This document shows positions 1 to 7,796 of a DNA stretch of 64,000 nt, piece after piece; position 1 is the first letter of the stretch, and each line of letters opens with the position of its first letter. The translations under genes and the position numbers were made by a program. The stretch lies in the NCBI RefSeq assembly GCF_030409635.1, contig NZ_JAUFQF010000004.1:778241-842240 (forward strand), read 5' to 3'. This DNA is from Vibrio agarivorans (GTDB lineage: Bacteria; Pseudomonadota; Gammaproteobacteria; Enterobacterales; Vibrionaceae). The notes under the pieces are model-generated. The model ran no database searches. It worked only from the letters and a program-made list of their open reading frames with translations, and was not told the origin of the DNA.

Positions 1-864
1 ACGACCCGCGGTATCAGCGATAACAACATCAACACCTCGTGCTTTTGCCGCTTCAATCGCATCGTAGATCACAGAAGCACTATCGGCACCCGTATGCTGA
101 GCAATGACCGGAACATCATTACGCTGCCCCCATACTTGCAACTGCTCAACCGCCGCAGCTCGGAAGGTATCACCCGCGGCAAGCATCACCTTCTTGCCTT
201 GCGCTTGGAACTGCTTAGCGAGCTTGCCAATCGTCGTAGTTTTACCAACACCGTTTACACCTACCATTAAGATAACGTAAGGCGTTTTCGTCGTATCTAT
301 CTCTAGTGGTTTTTCTACTGTAGAGAGAATTTCAGCCATCTCTTCTTTAAGCAGACCATACAAGGCTTCACCATCTTTTAAGTCTTGACGAGAGGCTTTT
401 TCGGTAAGGTTATCGATGATCTTTAATGTCGTATCCATACCAACATCTGCAATCAGAAGTTGCTCTTCAAGCTCTTCAAATAGGTCATCATCTATCTCTT
501 TGCCTTTGAAAAGACCAAAGAAGCCAGCACCGATATTAGCTTTGGTGCGCGCTAAACTGCGTTTTAGGCGAGCAAAGAAGCTTTCCGTCGGCTTCTGCTG
601 TACTTCTTCTTGAATCACTTCAGGAGCTGCAACTTCAGGCTCCTCGACTGCTTCTGCTTCTGCTTCTGCTTCTGCTTCTGCTTCTGCTTCTGCTTCTGCT
701 TCTGCTTCTTCAGTGTCAGTTGGAGTCGTATCTTGTGCAACATTCTCTTCTGTTGGCTCACTGCTCTCTGCTGCAGTCTCTTCTACAGGCGTCTCTGGTT
801 TCGCTTGCTCTTCGTCACCAAAGCCTAACCAAGAAAGTAATCCGCGCTTTTTCTTCTCTGCCAT
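1..864 (-). CDS. ftsY: Signal recognition particle receptor FtsY (5' part only)
   Basis: FtsY is the SRP receptor GTPase that docks ribosome-SRP complexes at the inner membrane and SecYEG. The gene starts at 864 on the minus strand (MAEKKKRGLLSWLGFG) and runs off the window start, so about 288 N-terminal codons are present. In order I see the acidic A domain (residues about 17-85), an N domain with FARLKRSLARTKANIG, then the G domain with the P-loop GVNGVGKTTTIGKL, DTFRAAAVEQL and, at the edge, DTAGR. The A domain contains ten consecutive Glu-Ala pairs encoded by a perfect hexanucleotide repeat at 650-709. E. coli places rsmD next to ftsY, as here, but the two genes are divergent in this window. 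Identity is secure; only the C-terminal end of the G domain is missing because of the window border. Confidence 0.97.
   Translation of the reverse strand, partial: MAEKKKRGLLSWLGFGDEEQAKPETPVEETAAESSEPTEENVAQDTTPTDTEEAEAEAEAEAEAEAEAEAEAVEEPEVAAPEVIQEEVQQKPTESFFARLKRSLARTKANIGAGFFGLFKGKEIDDDLFEELEEQLLIADVGMDTTLKIIDNLTEKASRQDLKDGEALYGLLKEEMAEILSTVEKPLEIDTTKTPYVILMVGVNGVGKTTTIGKLAKQFQAQGKKVMLAAGDTFRAAAVEQLQVWGQRNDVPVIAQHTGADSASVIYDAIEAAKARGVDVVIADTAGR
650..709 (-). repeat. (GCTTCT)10 microsatellite inside ftsY
   Basis: Ten perfect tandem copies of the hexamer GCTTCT (AGAAGC on the coding strand) encode a run of alternating Glu and Ala in the FtsY acidic domain. The unit is a multiple of three, so copy-number change would lengthen or shorten the domain without shifting the frame. 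Confidence 0.95.
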
Positions 865-1061
865 TTTAAGGAATATCCTAGATTTAAATCTTAAACTTTA
901 TCGACCATGCGAGAAATAACTCGATAGCGAGGTTTGCTTTTCTGCATGCTTGATCAATCAAACTGGGTAATTGATTCAACCCACCCCACTTTACGTTATC
1001 AAAGACTTTATGAAGACCGTTTGAAATCGTGGAGGGTCGTATCACTAAAAACTATTTACAG

Positions 1062-1077
1062 GTACACTTTAGTGTAC
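1062..1077. promoter_or_regulatory. Perfect inverted repeat between ftsY and rsmD
   Basis: GTACACTTTAGTGTAC has 7-bp arms around a TT centre. It is preceded directly by TTTACA (1056-1061), which could act as a -35 hexamer for rsmD; the palindrome would then fill a 17-bp spacer in front of a weak -10-like AAATCT (1078-1083). The rest of the 865-1155 gap holds no gene that I can see. It could be an operator for an unidentified repressor or a small RNA hairpin; no known consensus matches well. Confidence 0.35.
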
Positions 1078-1155
1078 AAATCTTAAGTACAGCTCAATAT
1101 GAACAAAGCTTGAGCGACTGAATATAGTATCACTTAATTAGCGGTCAAAAAATCT

Positions 1156-1755
1156 ATGGTAAGACGACGCCAGCAAAATTCATCACAAAAACAAGCTTCT
1201 CTTGGCTCGATTCGCATTATTAGCGGGTTATGGCGAGGAAGAAAACTGCCCGTACACGACGCCGAGGGTCTCAGACCAACAACCGATCGCGTAAAAGAGA
1301 CCGTATTTAACTGGCTCGCGCAGGATGTGCCAAAGTCTCGTTGTCTCGATGTCTTTGCTGGCTCTGGAGGGCTTGGTTTTGAAGCCGCTTCTCGCCAAGC
1401 AGAAAAAGTGACAATGCTAGAGCTCAACAATAAGGCTTTCCAGCAGTTAAAAAGCAATGTTGCGACGCTAAAAGCGAGTAATATTGACGCGGTACAAACC
1501 GATGCACTGGCTTACCTGAAGCAGCCGGGGTCAGCGTATGACGTTGTCTTTATCGACCCACCGTTTCATCAAGGCTTAGTCGATGAGTGTATTCAGCTAC
1601 TCGAGCAAAATGGCTGGTTGAGCGATAACGCAATGATCTATCTCGAAACAGAGAGAGAGCTCGATGTATCTAGCGTACCAACAACGTGGTCACTGCACAG
1701 AGAAAAGCAGGCTGGCCAAGTGGCATTTCGCCTATATGAGAGAGAGGTAAACTAA
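1156..1755 (+). CDS. rsmD: 16S rRNA (guanine966-N2)-methyltransferase RsmD
   Basis: RsmD methylates G966 of 16S rRNA using S-adenosylmethionine. The 199-residue length is normal for the family. An N-terminal basic stretch is followed by the SAM-binding glycine motif DVFAGSGGLGFEAASR (about residues 65-80), a LELN acidic ribose-binding strand, and the catalytic motif IV FIDPPF (about residue 134), which is the N6/N2 base-methyltransferase (D/N)PP(Y/F) signature. The ATG at 1156 gives the family's usual Arg-rich start. It is divergent from ftsY and only 1 bp from the next gene, a DUF1145 protein, matching the E. coli rsmD-yhhL pair, so the two are probably co-transcribed. Confidence 0.95.
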   Translation: MVRRRQQNSSQKQASLGSIRIISGLWRGRKLPVHDAEGLRPTTDRVKETVFNWLAQDVPKSRCLDVFAGSGGLGFEAASRQAEKVTMLELNNKAFQQLKSNVATLKASNIDAVQTDALAYLKQPGSAYDVVFIDPPFHQGLVDECIQLLEQNGWLSDNAMIYLETERELDVSSVPTTWSLHREKQAGQVAFRLYEREVN

Positions 1756-1756
1756 A

Positions 1757-2044
1757 ATGACGTGGCTCATTCTGTTAGCAAAGGGACTATTTCTTGCGGT
1801 TTGGGGTGTCTTGTTTAGTAACTTTTTTACTTCATACCCACACGAAGTCACTATCGTACTGTTTGTTATTCTTGGGTTCATGATATTGATGCATACGATG
1901 CAGGCGGCAATCTTTATAACAGCGCTGCGCAAGCGCGTGCCCTTAACCCTAGGCGACAAACTATCGCTACTTGTCTTTGGTGTATTCGGATTGCTGGGTA
2001 TCAAATACAAATACGCCGACCAGATGAGTGATACCTCATCATAG
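1757..2044 (+). CDS. yhhL: DUF1145 family inner-membrane protein (YhhL-like)
   Basis: A 95-residue hydrophobic protein with three predicted membrane segments (about residues 3-22, 30-52 and 68-82) and a short polar tail. The LLAKGLFLAVWGVLFSNF start and its position immediately after rsmD match the DUF1145/YhhL family of enterobacteria and vibrios. No biochemical function is established for this family. Start ATG at 1757 follows the rsmD stop by one base; translation is probably coupled. The last codons overlap a strong hairpin (2014-2050). Confidence 0.85.
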   Translation: MTWLILLAKGLFLAVWGVLFSNFFTSYPHEVTIVLFVILGFMILMHTMQAAIFITALRKRVPLTLGDKLSLLVFGVFGLLGIKYKYADQMSDTSS

Positions 2045-2050
2045 TCGGCG
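2014..2050 (+). terminator. Strong two-part hairpin over the yhhL stop codon
   Basis: CGCCGAC (2014-2020) pairs with GTCGGCG (2044-2050), and inside it GATGAG (2023-2028) pairs with CTCATC (2035-2040). It lies in the convergent gap before yhgN. No T-tract follows, so it may protect the 3' end or be a processing signal rather than a classical intrinsic terminator. Confidence 0.45.
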
Positions 2051-2079
2051 CTCTAGTGTGTAGGGCGAACTTCGGCGTT

Positions 2080-2664
2080 TTAGCCTAGGTAACCCTTCAC
2101 ACCATCTAAGAACATCTGCGTTGAGATCATAACCAACAACAAGCCCATCAATCGTTCAATCGCCTTCAAGCCGCGCTCTCCGAGCAGTTTATGGAACAAG
2201 CCATAGAACATCAGAATGAAGAAGGTCGCTCCCCAAGCTAACAGTACCGCAATAGATAACTCGGTGAGTTTATCTGGGTGCTGACTCGACAGTAGTAGAA
2301 GTGCTGCAATAACAGATGGCCCTGCAATCATCGGTATCGCCAGAGGCACGATAAAAGGCTCTTCGCCTGCCGCTAGGCCAGTAATACTACCTGCACTCGG
2401 GAAAATCATCTTAATCGCGATTATGAACAGAATAATACCGCCCGATATACTCAACGTCTCTGGCTGAACTTGAAGAAAGTTCATGATGCTTCGACCTGCA
2501 AACAGGAATAGCATCAAAATTGCGAGCGCGAATAATAGCTCGCGCACCAACACCATGCGTTGTCGCTTTTTGTCGATGTGCTTGAGAATAGAAAGAACGA
2601 TCGGTAGGTTACCCAGAGGGTCCATGATCAGAAACAGCATCGTCGCTGCCGCCAATATATCCAT
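2080..2664 (-). CDS. yhgN: MarC-family inner-membrane protein YhgN
   Basis: A 194-residue integral membrane protein with about six hydrophobic segments. It matches E. coli YhgN closely along its whole length: the N-terminal LIMDPLGNLP motif, SISGGIILFIIAIKMIFP, the GEEPFIVPLAIPMIAGPS core, and the end LMGLLLVMISTQMFLDG. The family (MarC/NAAT) has been annotated as a neutral amino acid transporter by homology to an archaeal member, but the substrate of YhgN is not established. Start ATG at 2664; the yecH-like gene upstream ends 19 bp before it, suggesting an operon. Confidence 0.92.
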   Translation of the reverse strand: MDILAAATMLFLIMDPLGNLPIVLSILKHIDKKRQRMVLVRELLFALAILMLFLFAGRSIMNFLQVQPETLSISGGIILFIIAIKMIFPSAGSITGLAAGEEPFIVPLAIPMIAGPSVIAALLLLSSQHPDKLTELSIAVLLAWGATFFILMFYGLFHKLLGERGLKAIERLMGLLLVMISTQMFLDGVKGYLG

Positions 2665-2683
2665 CAGGCAGAGTCCTCAATAA

Positions 2684-2923
2684 TTAGTGGTGGCTACACA
2701 CGTTTACTTCATTAATTTGTAGTCGACCTTCAACCTCAATGACTTTGTCGCGAGCAAAGAAAAACGCAAGCAACTCATCGAGAGAAAAGCCATTCAACTT
2801 ACAAGTACGAAAAACAGCGTCTTGACCGAACTCTTGAGCGATCGTTTGTTGAAGCGCTTCACGAGACATCGGTTGTTCGCGAAGCAAGTTTAGGATTTTG
2901 TGAGCGTGAATTTCTTGAGACAT
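2684..2923 (-). CDS. yecH: YecH-family (DUF2492) small putative metal-binding protein
   Basis: A 79-residue soluble protein. The order of motifs matches E. coli YecH: an N-terminal IHAHKILNLL, a central FRTCKLNGFSLDELLAFF, and a C-terminal VCSHH in place of the E. coli ICRH. The Cys and His residues at both ends are the reason the family is called metal-binding; direct evidence of metal binding is not known to me. Start ATG at 2923 has AGGAGG just upstream (minus strand), an excellent ribosome binding site. It lies 5' of yhgN on the same strand. Confidence 0.88.
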   Translation of the reverse strand: MSQEIHAHKILNLLREQPMSREALQQTIAQEFGQDAVFRTCKLNGFSLDELLAFFFARDKVIEVEGRLQINEVNVCSHH

Positions 2924-3043
2924 GAGGTCCTCCTAATTTGCCGCACATATTACCTGAAAGGCTGGCATGAACCTACACTCCCACATGCAATTCCTCCAAA
3001 CTCAGAAGCAGACGACATAGATAGGCGGTCAACAGCCCTTAAA

Positions 3044-3667
3044 CTAGTTTAAGACAGAAGCGACAATAAGCGCGTTGGCCATTAGGAATAGTGACGACAC
3101 TAAACGATGATCTTGCCAAATCGATGCCTTTTGGCTGCGCAACGAGAGCAGTGTGACGGTAATGGGCATTAACAAGCAGCCTAAGAACCCCAGTAGATCG
3201 GCACAATTAGGCGAAACCCGCCATACCTCACCCGCAGCACAGGCAAGTTGCACCGCTACAAAGCCCGTTATCGCAGTGGGAAACAAGGTGCTATCAATGC
3301 GTGGTAGCAACAATAAAAACGAAACAATAGCGATCGCAAATAATAAGGCTGGCAACCACAGCAGAATAGGGCCTTCAACTTGAAACCAAAAAGCACTGCT
3401 ATAGAAAAGTTGAGATACGATGAACGCGAGATAGCTCAGCTTTAAGCGACGTCGGACAAAAAAAGCAATATCGGCAACAGCACCAAAGATTAAACCCGCA
3501 GAAATGGCAAAAAGCAGCAAACTGGGTAACGACTCTACCGTCACTGCTGCAAACAACAAACAGGCAAATGCCAAAGCTTTAAACAGTGCCGCTTGAACTG
3601 GCTTGCGTCCCAAAGCGGCTTCACTGCCCAAAAATCCCGACAAAGCAACCGTAGACCAAAACCACAT
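3044..3667 (-). CDS. YhhN-family membrane protein (lysoplasmalogenase-like)
   Basis: A protein of about 207 residues with seven to eight hydrophobic segments, the length and layout of E. coli YhhN and the TMEM86 lysoplasmalogenase family. The family's GD motif in the third helix region is present in altered form as GAVADIAFF, retaining the Asp but with Ala in place of Gly. I could not identify a clear counterpart of the second conserved Asp near the C-terminus, so enzyme activity should not be assumed. I prefer the ATG at 3667 (MWFWS) to an in-frame GTG at 3676, because AGGTGG lies five bases before that ATG and would overlap the GTG. Confidence 0.78.
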   Translation of the reverse strand: MWFWSTVALSGFLGSEAALGRKPVQAALFKALAFACLLFAAVTVESLPSLLLFAISAGLIFGAVADIAFFVRRRLKLSYLAFIVSQLFYSSAFWFQVEGPILLWLPALLFAIAIVSFLLLLPRIDSTLFPTAITGFVAVQLACAAGEVWRVSPNCADLLGFLGCLLMPITVTLLSLRSQKASIWQDHRLVSSLFLMANALIVASVLN

Positions 3668-3676
3668 AATAACCAC

Positions 3677-4003
3677 CTAGAATAACCTAAGAACGCCAGT
3701 GTATGACCTCTACCCTTGAAGTCTAGCCAACAACCTCAAAACTTGGATCTCTGTGGGCTAAAGACAAAACACTCACATTTTTAAAGCTTTAGCGTTTATT
3801 TTTAAAAACCCACACCATAAATACACGACACTTGTGTTCACCGCATGAGAAAACATTGAAAAACACGGTTAACTACAGTAGAAATAGAATATAAATATCT
3901 ATAATTTTCATAAACATAAAAACATAAACTTGAAAGCAAACGTTTGCCCTCCTTTGGCATGATACCTCCAGCTACTATCTATCACTAAAGAAAAAGAAGG
4001 CAG
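3677..4003. other. AT-rich intergenic region, no gene recognised
   Basis: The gap between the yhhN-like gene and the next long ORF runs from 3677 to about 4499. This first part is strongly AT-rich and holds no coding frame that I can support. Further along are two 25-codon ORFs with ribosome binding sites (4004-4081 and 4354-4431); nothing else was recognised between 4082 and 4320. Confidence 0.6.
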
Positions 4004-4081
4004 ATGAAACAGGCTCCGATTATGGCTCCTTTACAATATGGAGGCTTATTTCCTCCTATCAATGATGATTTATGGCATTAA
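4004..4081 (+). CDS. Possible 25-residue peptide (unrecognised)
   Basis: ATG at 4004 is preceded by AAGAAGG at a usable distance and opens a 25-codon frame (MKQAPIMAPLQYGG... ending in NDDLWH). It is rich in Pro, Met and aromatic residues and has no membrane segment. A GGAGG...CCTCC inverted repeat sits inside the coding part (4040-4055). I do not recognise it; it could be a leader peptide or chance. Confidence 0.25.
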   Translation: MKQAPIMAPLQYGGLFPPINDDLWH

Positions 4082-4353
4082 TAAACTGATAGTAACATTA
4101 GCAGCCAAATGTATAAGAACAAAAATAAAGCAGAAGAAAACAGACTCATAAAACCATAATATTCATAAAGTTACACTCAATACCCCAGTAATTTAACATT
4201 ACACAAACCTAAAATAACCATGTCAAAACCCTAACAAACAACCTCTATTGTCTCGATAAAGTTGTTTTTTTATGGATTTGAAGATCTAATTTGCACTTAA
4301 GTCAAAAAAATACTATTATCTGTTCATCACAAGAATTTAGGAGCAGTGTTAAG

Positions 4354-4431
4354 ATGACTTCATCTCAAAAGCAAGGGTTGGTAATGATTGCAGTGGTATT
4401 CGGTCTGATGACGCTGCCAATGATGTACTAA
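4354..4431 (+). CDS. 25-residue single-pass membrane peptide
   Basis: ATG at 4354 follows TTTAGGAG, a good ribosome binding site, and encodes MTSSQKQGLVMIAVVFGLMT plus five residues. A short polar N-terminus is followed by about 16 hydrophobic residues, the shape of YnhF- or CydX-like tiny membrane proteins, but I cannot assign it to either. A rho-independent terminator follows 20 bp after the stop codon. The ribosome binding site, small hydrophobic product and own terminator together argue for a real gene. Confidence 0.55.
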   Translation: MTSSQKQGLVMIAVVFGLMTLPMMY

Positions 4432-4451
4432 TCTCATCACAATAAAAAAAG

Positions 4452-4477
4452 GGGACGCTAAGCGTCCCATTTTTTCT
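4452..4477 (+). terminator. Rho-independent terminator after the 25-residue membrane peptide
   Basis: A perfect GGGACGC / GCGTCCC stem with a TAA loop is flanked by A-rich sequence on the left and ATTTTTTC on the right, so it may work in both directions and also serve the DUF4145 gene on the minus strand. Confidence 0.85.
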
Positions 4478-4499
4478 ATCTATCTCATTGTATTTAGTG

Positions 4500-4865
4500 C
4501 TATAAAAATCGCTCTAGCGTATCCCAGTGAATGTAGTACACCACCATCGCCATCATAGTAATCAATACCATTAGCCACATAGCAGCTCGCCAGATAAAAC
4601 GATTACTGCGTGGTGTTAACTCTTCTTCACACACATCGCAGGCACTGAAGAAGTCATCGACTTCATCAAAAACAAAGTCTTCTTCATGAACGACTTTATT
4701 CCTTATTGTTGCCACAAAACGTAAGCGGCCGACAACATCATGGGGGAGGCGCTCTTCACAGCTAGTGATCAGCTGGTGCAGACCTCGCCCCTCTGCGTGA
4801 TATTGTACTCTTAGTAATTTCTCTAATCGTCGAGTACGGACAACCACTTTTTCAATATCAGACAT
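4500..4865 (-). CDS. DUF4145-like protein with C-terminal membrane anchor
   Basis: I choose the ATG at 4865 (MSDIEKVVVRTRRLEKLL) because GGGAGG lies just upstream; a longer frame reaches 4886. The product is about 121 residues: a helical, charged N-terminal domain with RFVATIRNKVVHEEDF, the RNxxxH pattern typical of DUF4145/HEPN-like folds, then one membrane segment (WRAAMWLMVLITMMAMVVYYI) near the C-terminus. Some HEPN proteins are ribonucleases with an Rx4-6H motif; here RNKVVH has the spacing R-x4-H. No partner nucleotidyltransferase or antitoxin gene is adjacent, so a toxin role is only speculation. Confidence 0.6.
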   Translation of the reverse strand: MSDIEKVVVRTRRLEKLLRVQYHAEGRGLHQLITSCEERLPHDVVGRLRFVATIRNKVVHEEDFVFDEVDDFFSACDVCEEELTPRSNRFIWRAAMWLMVLITMMAMVVYYIHWDTLERFL

Positions 4866-5090
4866 AGTGACCTCCCTACCTCTCATGTCCTTTACCCTAA
4901 TTCTTTATCAGCTATTGGGATAATTCGAGTCTTTTTGTTCATATCTGTGTGCTATACCAAGGAACTGGGCATGGAACACGCTACATCTTTACATGTTTCA
5001 ATAAGATATGCGTCACGAAATGTATGCTAGGCTCTGCTTTTCAAAGTAGTGAAGAGTAAGATTAATTGAGCACACATATGGAGATTACCG

Positions 5091-5429
5091 ATGCTTTCGC
5101 CTCTTTTTGCTACAGTGGGTCTACTAGCTATATTGGCTGGCGGGTTGTGTTGGCACATCTATGCCAAACACAACCGAGGTCTCAATGCCCCAGAGCAGAC
5201 TGTCAATGTGACAATATTGGATAAACAGAGTATTGATGTCGAGATTGCGGCGCATCAGCAAGTGGGTCAAGATACCCAAGAGTATTGGATCTATGTACAA
5301 AAAGGCCATTTTGGGCCTAAGCGAGAGTTTCAAGTCGCCATGCATTATTACCAGGCTTTGACCCCCGGCGATAAGGGGGCCTTAACCTATCGTGGCGACC
5401 AGTTTGTTCATTTTGCCTTGCAGCGCTAA
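5091..5429 (+). CDS. yhhM: DUF2500 family membrane-anchored protein (YhhM-like)
   Basis: A 112-residue protein with one N-terminal membrane segment (about residues 5-24) and a periplasmic-type beta domain. The C-terminal YYQALTPGDKGALTYRGDQFVHF matches the YHALTVGDKGTLSYKGTRFVSF part of E. coli YhhM, the founding DUF2500 member. Function is unknown. In E. coli yhhL, yhhM and yhhN follow rsmD as neighbours; here all three are found within 4 kb but in changed order and strand. The stop codon overlaps the stop of the convergent acyltransferase gene by four bases. Confidence 0.85.
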   Translation: MLSPLFATVGLLAILAGGLCWHIYAKHNRGLNAPEQTVNVTILDKQSIDVEIAAHQQVGQDTQEYWIYVQKGHFGPKREFQVAMHYYQALTPGDKGALTYRGDQFVHFALQR

Positions 5430-6439
5430 GGCAACATCCATCGTGTCCACTTAGATTGCGCGAAACACCAACTTAAACCGAGCGCACCAGCACCACTAAT
5501 CAAAATCCAAACAGGGATAACCCAAGCAGGATGTCCCTGATACCAACCAAACTCTTTCATTGGCCATAAAAATATCGGGTGCAGTATGTAAATGCCTAAA
5601 CTGTACTGACTGATCAGACTAACAACTTTTTGCCTGCCTGCCGATAACCCCTCGCCAAAGTAACGACATAACATAAAGATCATCGATGCGGCCAATATGA
5701 CATTAAGCGTTTTGTATGAGAACCAACGGCCAACAGAGTATTCGCCATTAATTAAGCTCAACTGTACCACCATAGTCACAGTCAATACCCAAGCGATGAT
5801 GCCGAGCAGCGTAGAGAGTGCCACCGCTGATTTTTGTAGTGGGACCTTTTTGAACAATAGATAACCCAAAGGTAAATAGCCACTGAACAACCACAACTCA
5901 TTACTCCAGAGACCATCAATACGCAGTAAAAACAGTAAGCTTGTCACGAGCCAAATCGACACATAGGCATAAAGCACTGATTCACCATAGTGCCTCAACG
6001 CCCATTGAAAAAATGGAATGACGAAATAGAGCGGAATAAAGTAATAAAAGAAACCCAAATGATAGTAGGTTGCATGATGTAGACTTTCGCCAAGTACCTC
6101 GGTTGCTACTTGGCTGTCAAAACCTTGAGCACTCCAACCCGAAAAGTAGGCATAGAATAACGACCACAAGATAAAGGGGATAAGCACCTTTCCTAGGCGG
6201 CGTTTAACGTAATATTTACCATCGAAAGGCCGAGTATCACTGAGCATTAATGCCCCTGAAATCAACATAAAGACCGGTACAGCCCAGCGGCTAATGCCGT
6301 TGACAGTGATCGCCGTCAGCCACTGATCAAATGGTATGGTATGAAGCTCATGTCGATAAGGTGCTAATACGTGTATTGCAATCACAGCAACTGCCGCAAC
6401 ACAGCGCATTAAATCGAAACATAGAACCCGTTCTCTCAT
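5426..6439 (-). CDS. Acyltransferase-3 family membrane O-acyltransferase
   Basis: A 337-residue protein with about ten membrane segments. The N-terminus LCFDLMRCVAAVAVIAIHV carries the family's conserved Arg (R12) and His (H23), and RWAVPVFMLISGALML follows, the standard pattern of Pfam acyltransferase-3 proteins such as WecH and OafA that add acetyl or other acyl groups to surface polysaccharides or lipids. The length and layout resemble WecH (O-acetylation of enterobacterial common antigen), but the acceptor cannot be told from sequence. It is the gene after the ars operon terminator on the same strand and is probably transcribed separately. Confidence 0.85.
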   Translation of the reverse strand: MRERVLCFDLMRCVAAVAVIAIHVLAPYRHELHTIPFDQWLTAITVNGISRWAVPVFMLISGALMLSDTRPFDGKYYVKRRLGKVLIPFILWSLFYAYFSGWSAQGFDSQVATEVLGESLHHATYYHLGFFYYFIPLYFVIPFFQWALRHYGESVLYAYVSIWLVTSLLFLLRIDGLWSNELWLFSGYLPLGYLLFKKVPLQKSAVALSTLLGIIAWVLTVTMVVQLSLINGEYSVGRWFSYKTLNVILAASMIFMLCRYFGEGLSAGRQKVVSLISQYSLGIYILHPIFLWPMKEFGWYQGHPAWVIPVWILISGAGALGLSWCFAQSKWTRWMLP

Positions 6440-6487
6440 GGATATCCCTTTGCCTTAGAATTGTTCATATGTCATTGACTATAGCAA

Positions 6488-6523
6488 TAAAAAAGCTGAC
6501 CAAGCTATGCTTTGGTCAGCTTT
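6488..6523 (-). terminator. Rho-independent terminator of the arsenic operon
   Basis: On the minus strand a long stem, AAGCTGACCAAAGC paired with GCTTGGTCAGCTT, is followed by TTTTTTA. It lies directly downstream of arsJ. Confidence 0.88.
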
Positions 6524-6550
6524 ATGTCTAAGACAGGTTAGCCTTACCCT

Positions 6551-7771
6551 CTATGCGGTAGCAACCGGGCGAACCTTAGGGAGTTTGATTGAAATCAGTG
6601 CAGTAAGTATCAAAAATGCAAACGAGACCCAAAGACAGGCGGCAAGGCCAGCGATTTGGAATACCCAGCCAGACAATACCGTTCCGATTAAGCGCCCCAT
6701 TGCATTAGCCATGTAATAAAAGCCAACATCCAATGACACACCATCTCCTTTTGCGTAACTCACAATCAAATACGAGTGCAATGATGAGTTGACGGCAAAA
6801 ATAGCGCCAAACAATAACAGACCAAACACAATTACAAACTGAGGGTTCCATTCATATTGAACACCCAGAGCAATCAAGCCTGTCACCACAGCTAGCAAAA
6901 TCGCCCAAAATAGCGCAGCGCCGCCATTGGGTACTTTACCGTCGGATTTACCAGTAATTCGTGGGGCAATACCTTGTACAAACCCATACGCAATGACCCA
7001 AAGCGCTAAGAAGCCACCAACCCATAGGTGATCCCAGCCAAAAACACTGCCTAGATAAATAGGCAAGGCCACCACAAACCAAACGTCTCTTGCACCGAAC
7101 AGGAACATGCGAGCAGCAGAAAGGATATTGATCGATTCAGACTTTGAAAAGATTTGGCTGAACTTAGGTTTTGACTTTGCTTTGCCTAAATCACTTTCTA
7201 AGAAAATCAGGCTGCAGATCAGCACTAGAGTCAGTACCGCTGCCATCATTGTAACTGCGACTTGGAAGCCGAAAGCCATCAATAGGGCGCCACCTAAGAA
7301 AAAGCCAGCGCCTTTTAGTGCATTTTTAGAACCCGTAAGAATCGCAACCCACTTATATAGAGAGCCTTGCTGCTCATCGGGTACTAATGTCTTAATAGAA
7401 CTCTTGGCACTCATCTTATTAAGGTCTTTGGCGATTCCCGATAAGGCTTGAGCTGCCATAACCCAAGGAATTGTTAACCAAGCACTTGGTACGGCCAACA
7501 TAGCCAAGGCAAAGATTTGCATACCTAAACCAATATTCATGGTTTTATTTAGGCCAAGTCTAGCACCTAGCCAGCCACCAATCAGGTTGGTAACGACACC
7601 AAAAAACTCATAAAAAAGGAAAAGAGAGGCTATTGCTAAAGAGCTGTAACCCAAGTCATGGAAGTACAGCACCACCAGCATGCGTAATGCACCATCTGTG
7701 AGTGTAAAATTCCAATAGTTAAAGGTTACGAGGATGTATTGACGAATACTTTTATCGAGTTGAGCAATCAT
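6551..7771 (-). CDS. arsJ: Organoarsenical efflux permease ArsJ (MFS)
   Basis: ArsJ is a major-facilitator permease that exports 1-arseno-3-phosphoglycerate, which then falls apart to arsenate outside. The product is about 406 residues with twelve predicted membrane helices; NYWNFTLTDGALRMLVVLYFH and GWLGARLGLNKTMNIGLG near the N-terminus are characteristic of the ArsJ group. I take ATG 7771 (MIAQLDKSIRQ); an in-frame TTG at 7777 is possible. It is the last gene of arsR-gapdh-phosphatase-arsJ, separated from the phosphatase gene by 67 bp containing a 10-bp hairpin. The direct link to a GAPDH gene supports the assignment strongly. Confidence 0.93.
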   Translation of the reverse strand: MIAQLDKSIRQYILVTFNYWNFTLTDGALRMLVVLYFHDLGYSSLAIASLFLFYEFFGVVTNLIGGWLGARLGLNKTMNIGLGMQIFALAMLAVPSAWLTIPWVMAAQALSGIAKDLNKMSAKSSIKTLVPDEQQGSLYKWVAILTGSKNALKGAGFFLGGALLMAFGFQVAVTMMAAVLTLVLICSLIFLESDLGKAKSKPKFSQIFSKSESINILSAARMFLFGARDVWFVVALPIYLGSVFGWDHLWVGGFLALWVIAYGFVQGIAPRITGKSDGKVPNGGAALFWAILLAVVTGLIALGVQYEWNPQFVIVFGLLLFGAIFAVNSSLHSYLIVSYAKGDGVSLDVGFYYMANAMGRLIGTVLSGWVFQIAGLAACLWVSFAFLILTALISIKLPKVRPVATA

Positions 7772-7796
7772 AATCAACGACCGAATAGGGATAAGA

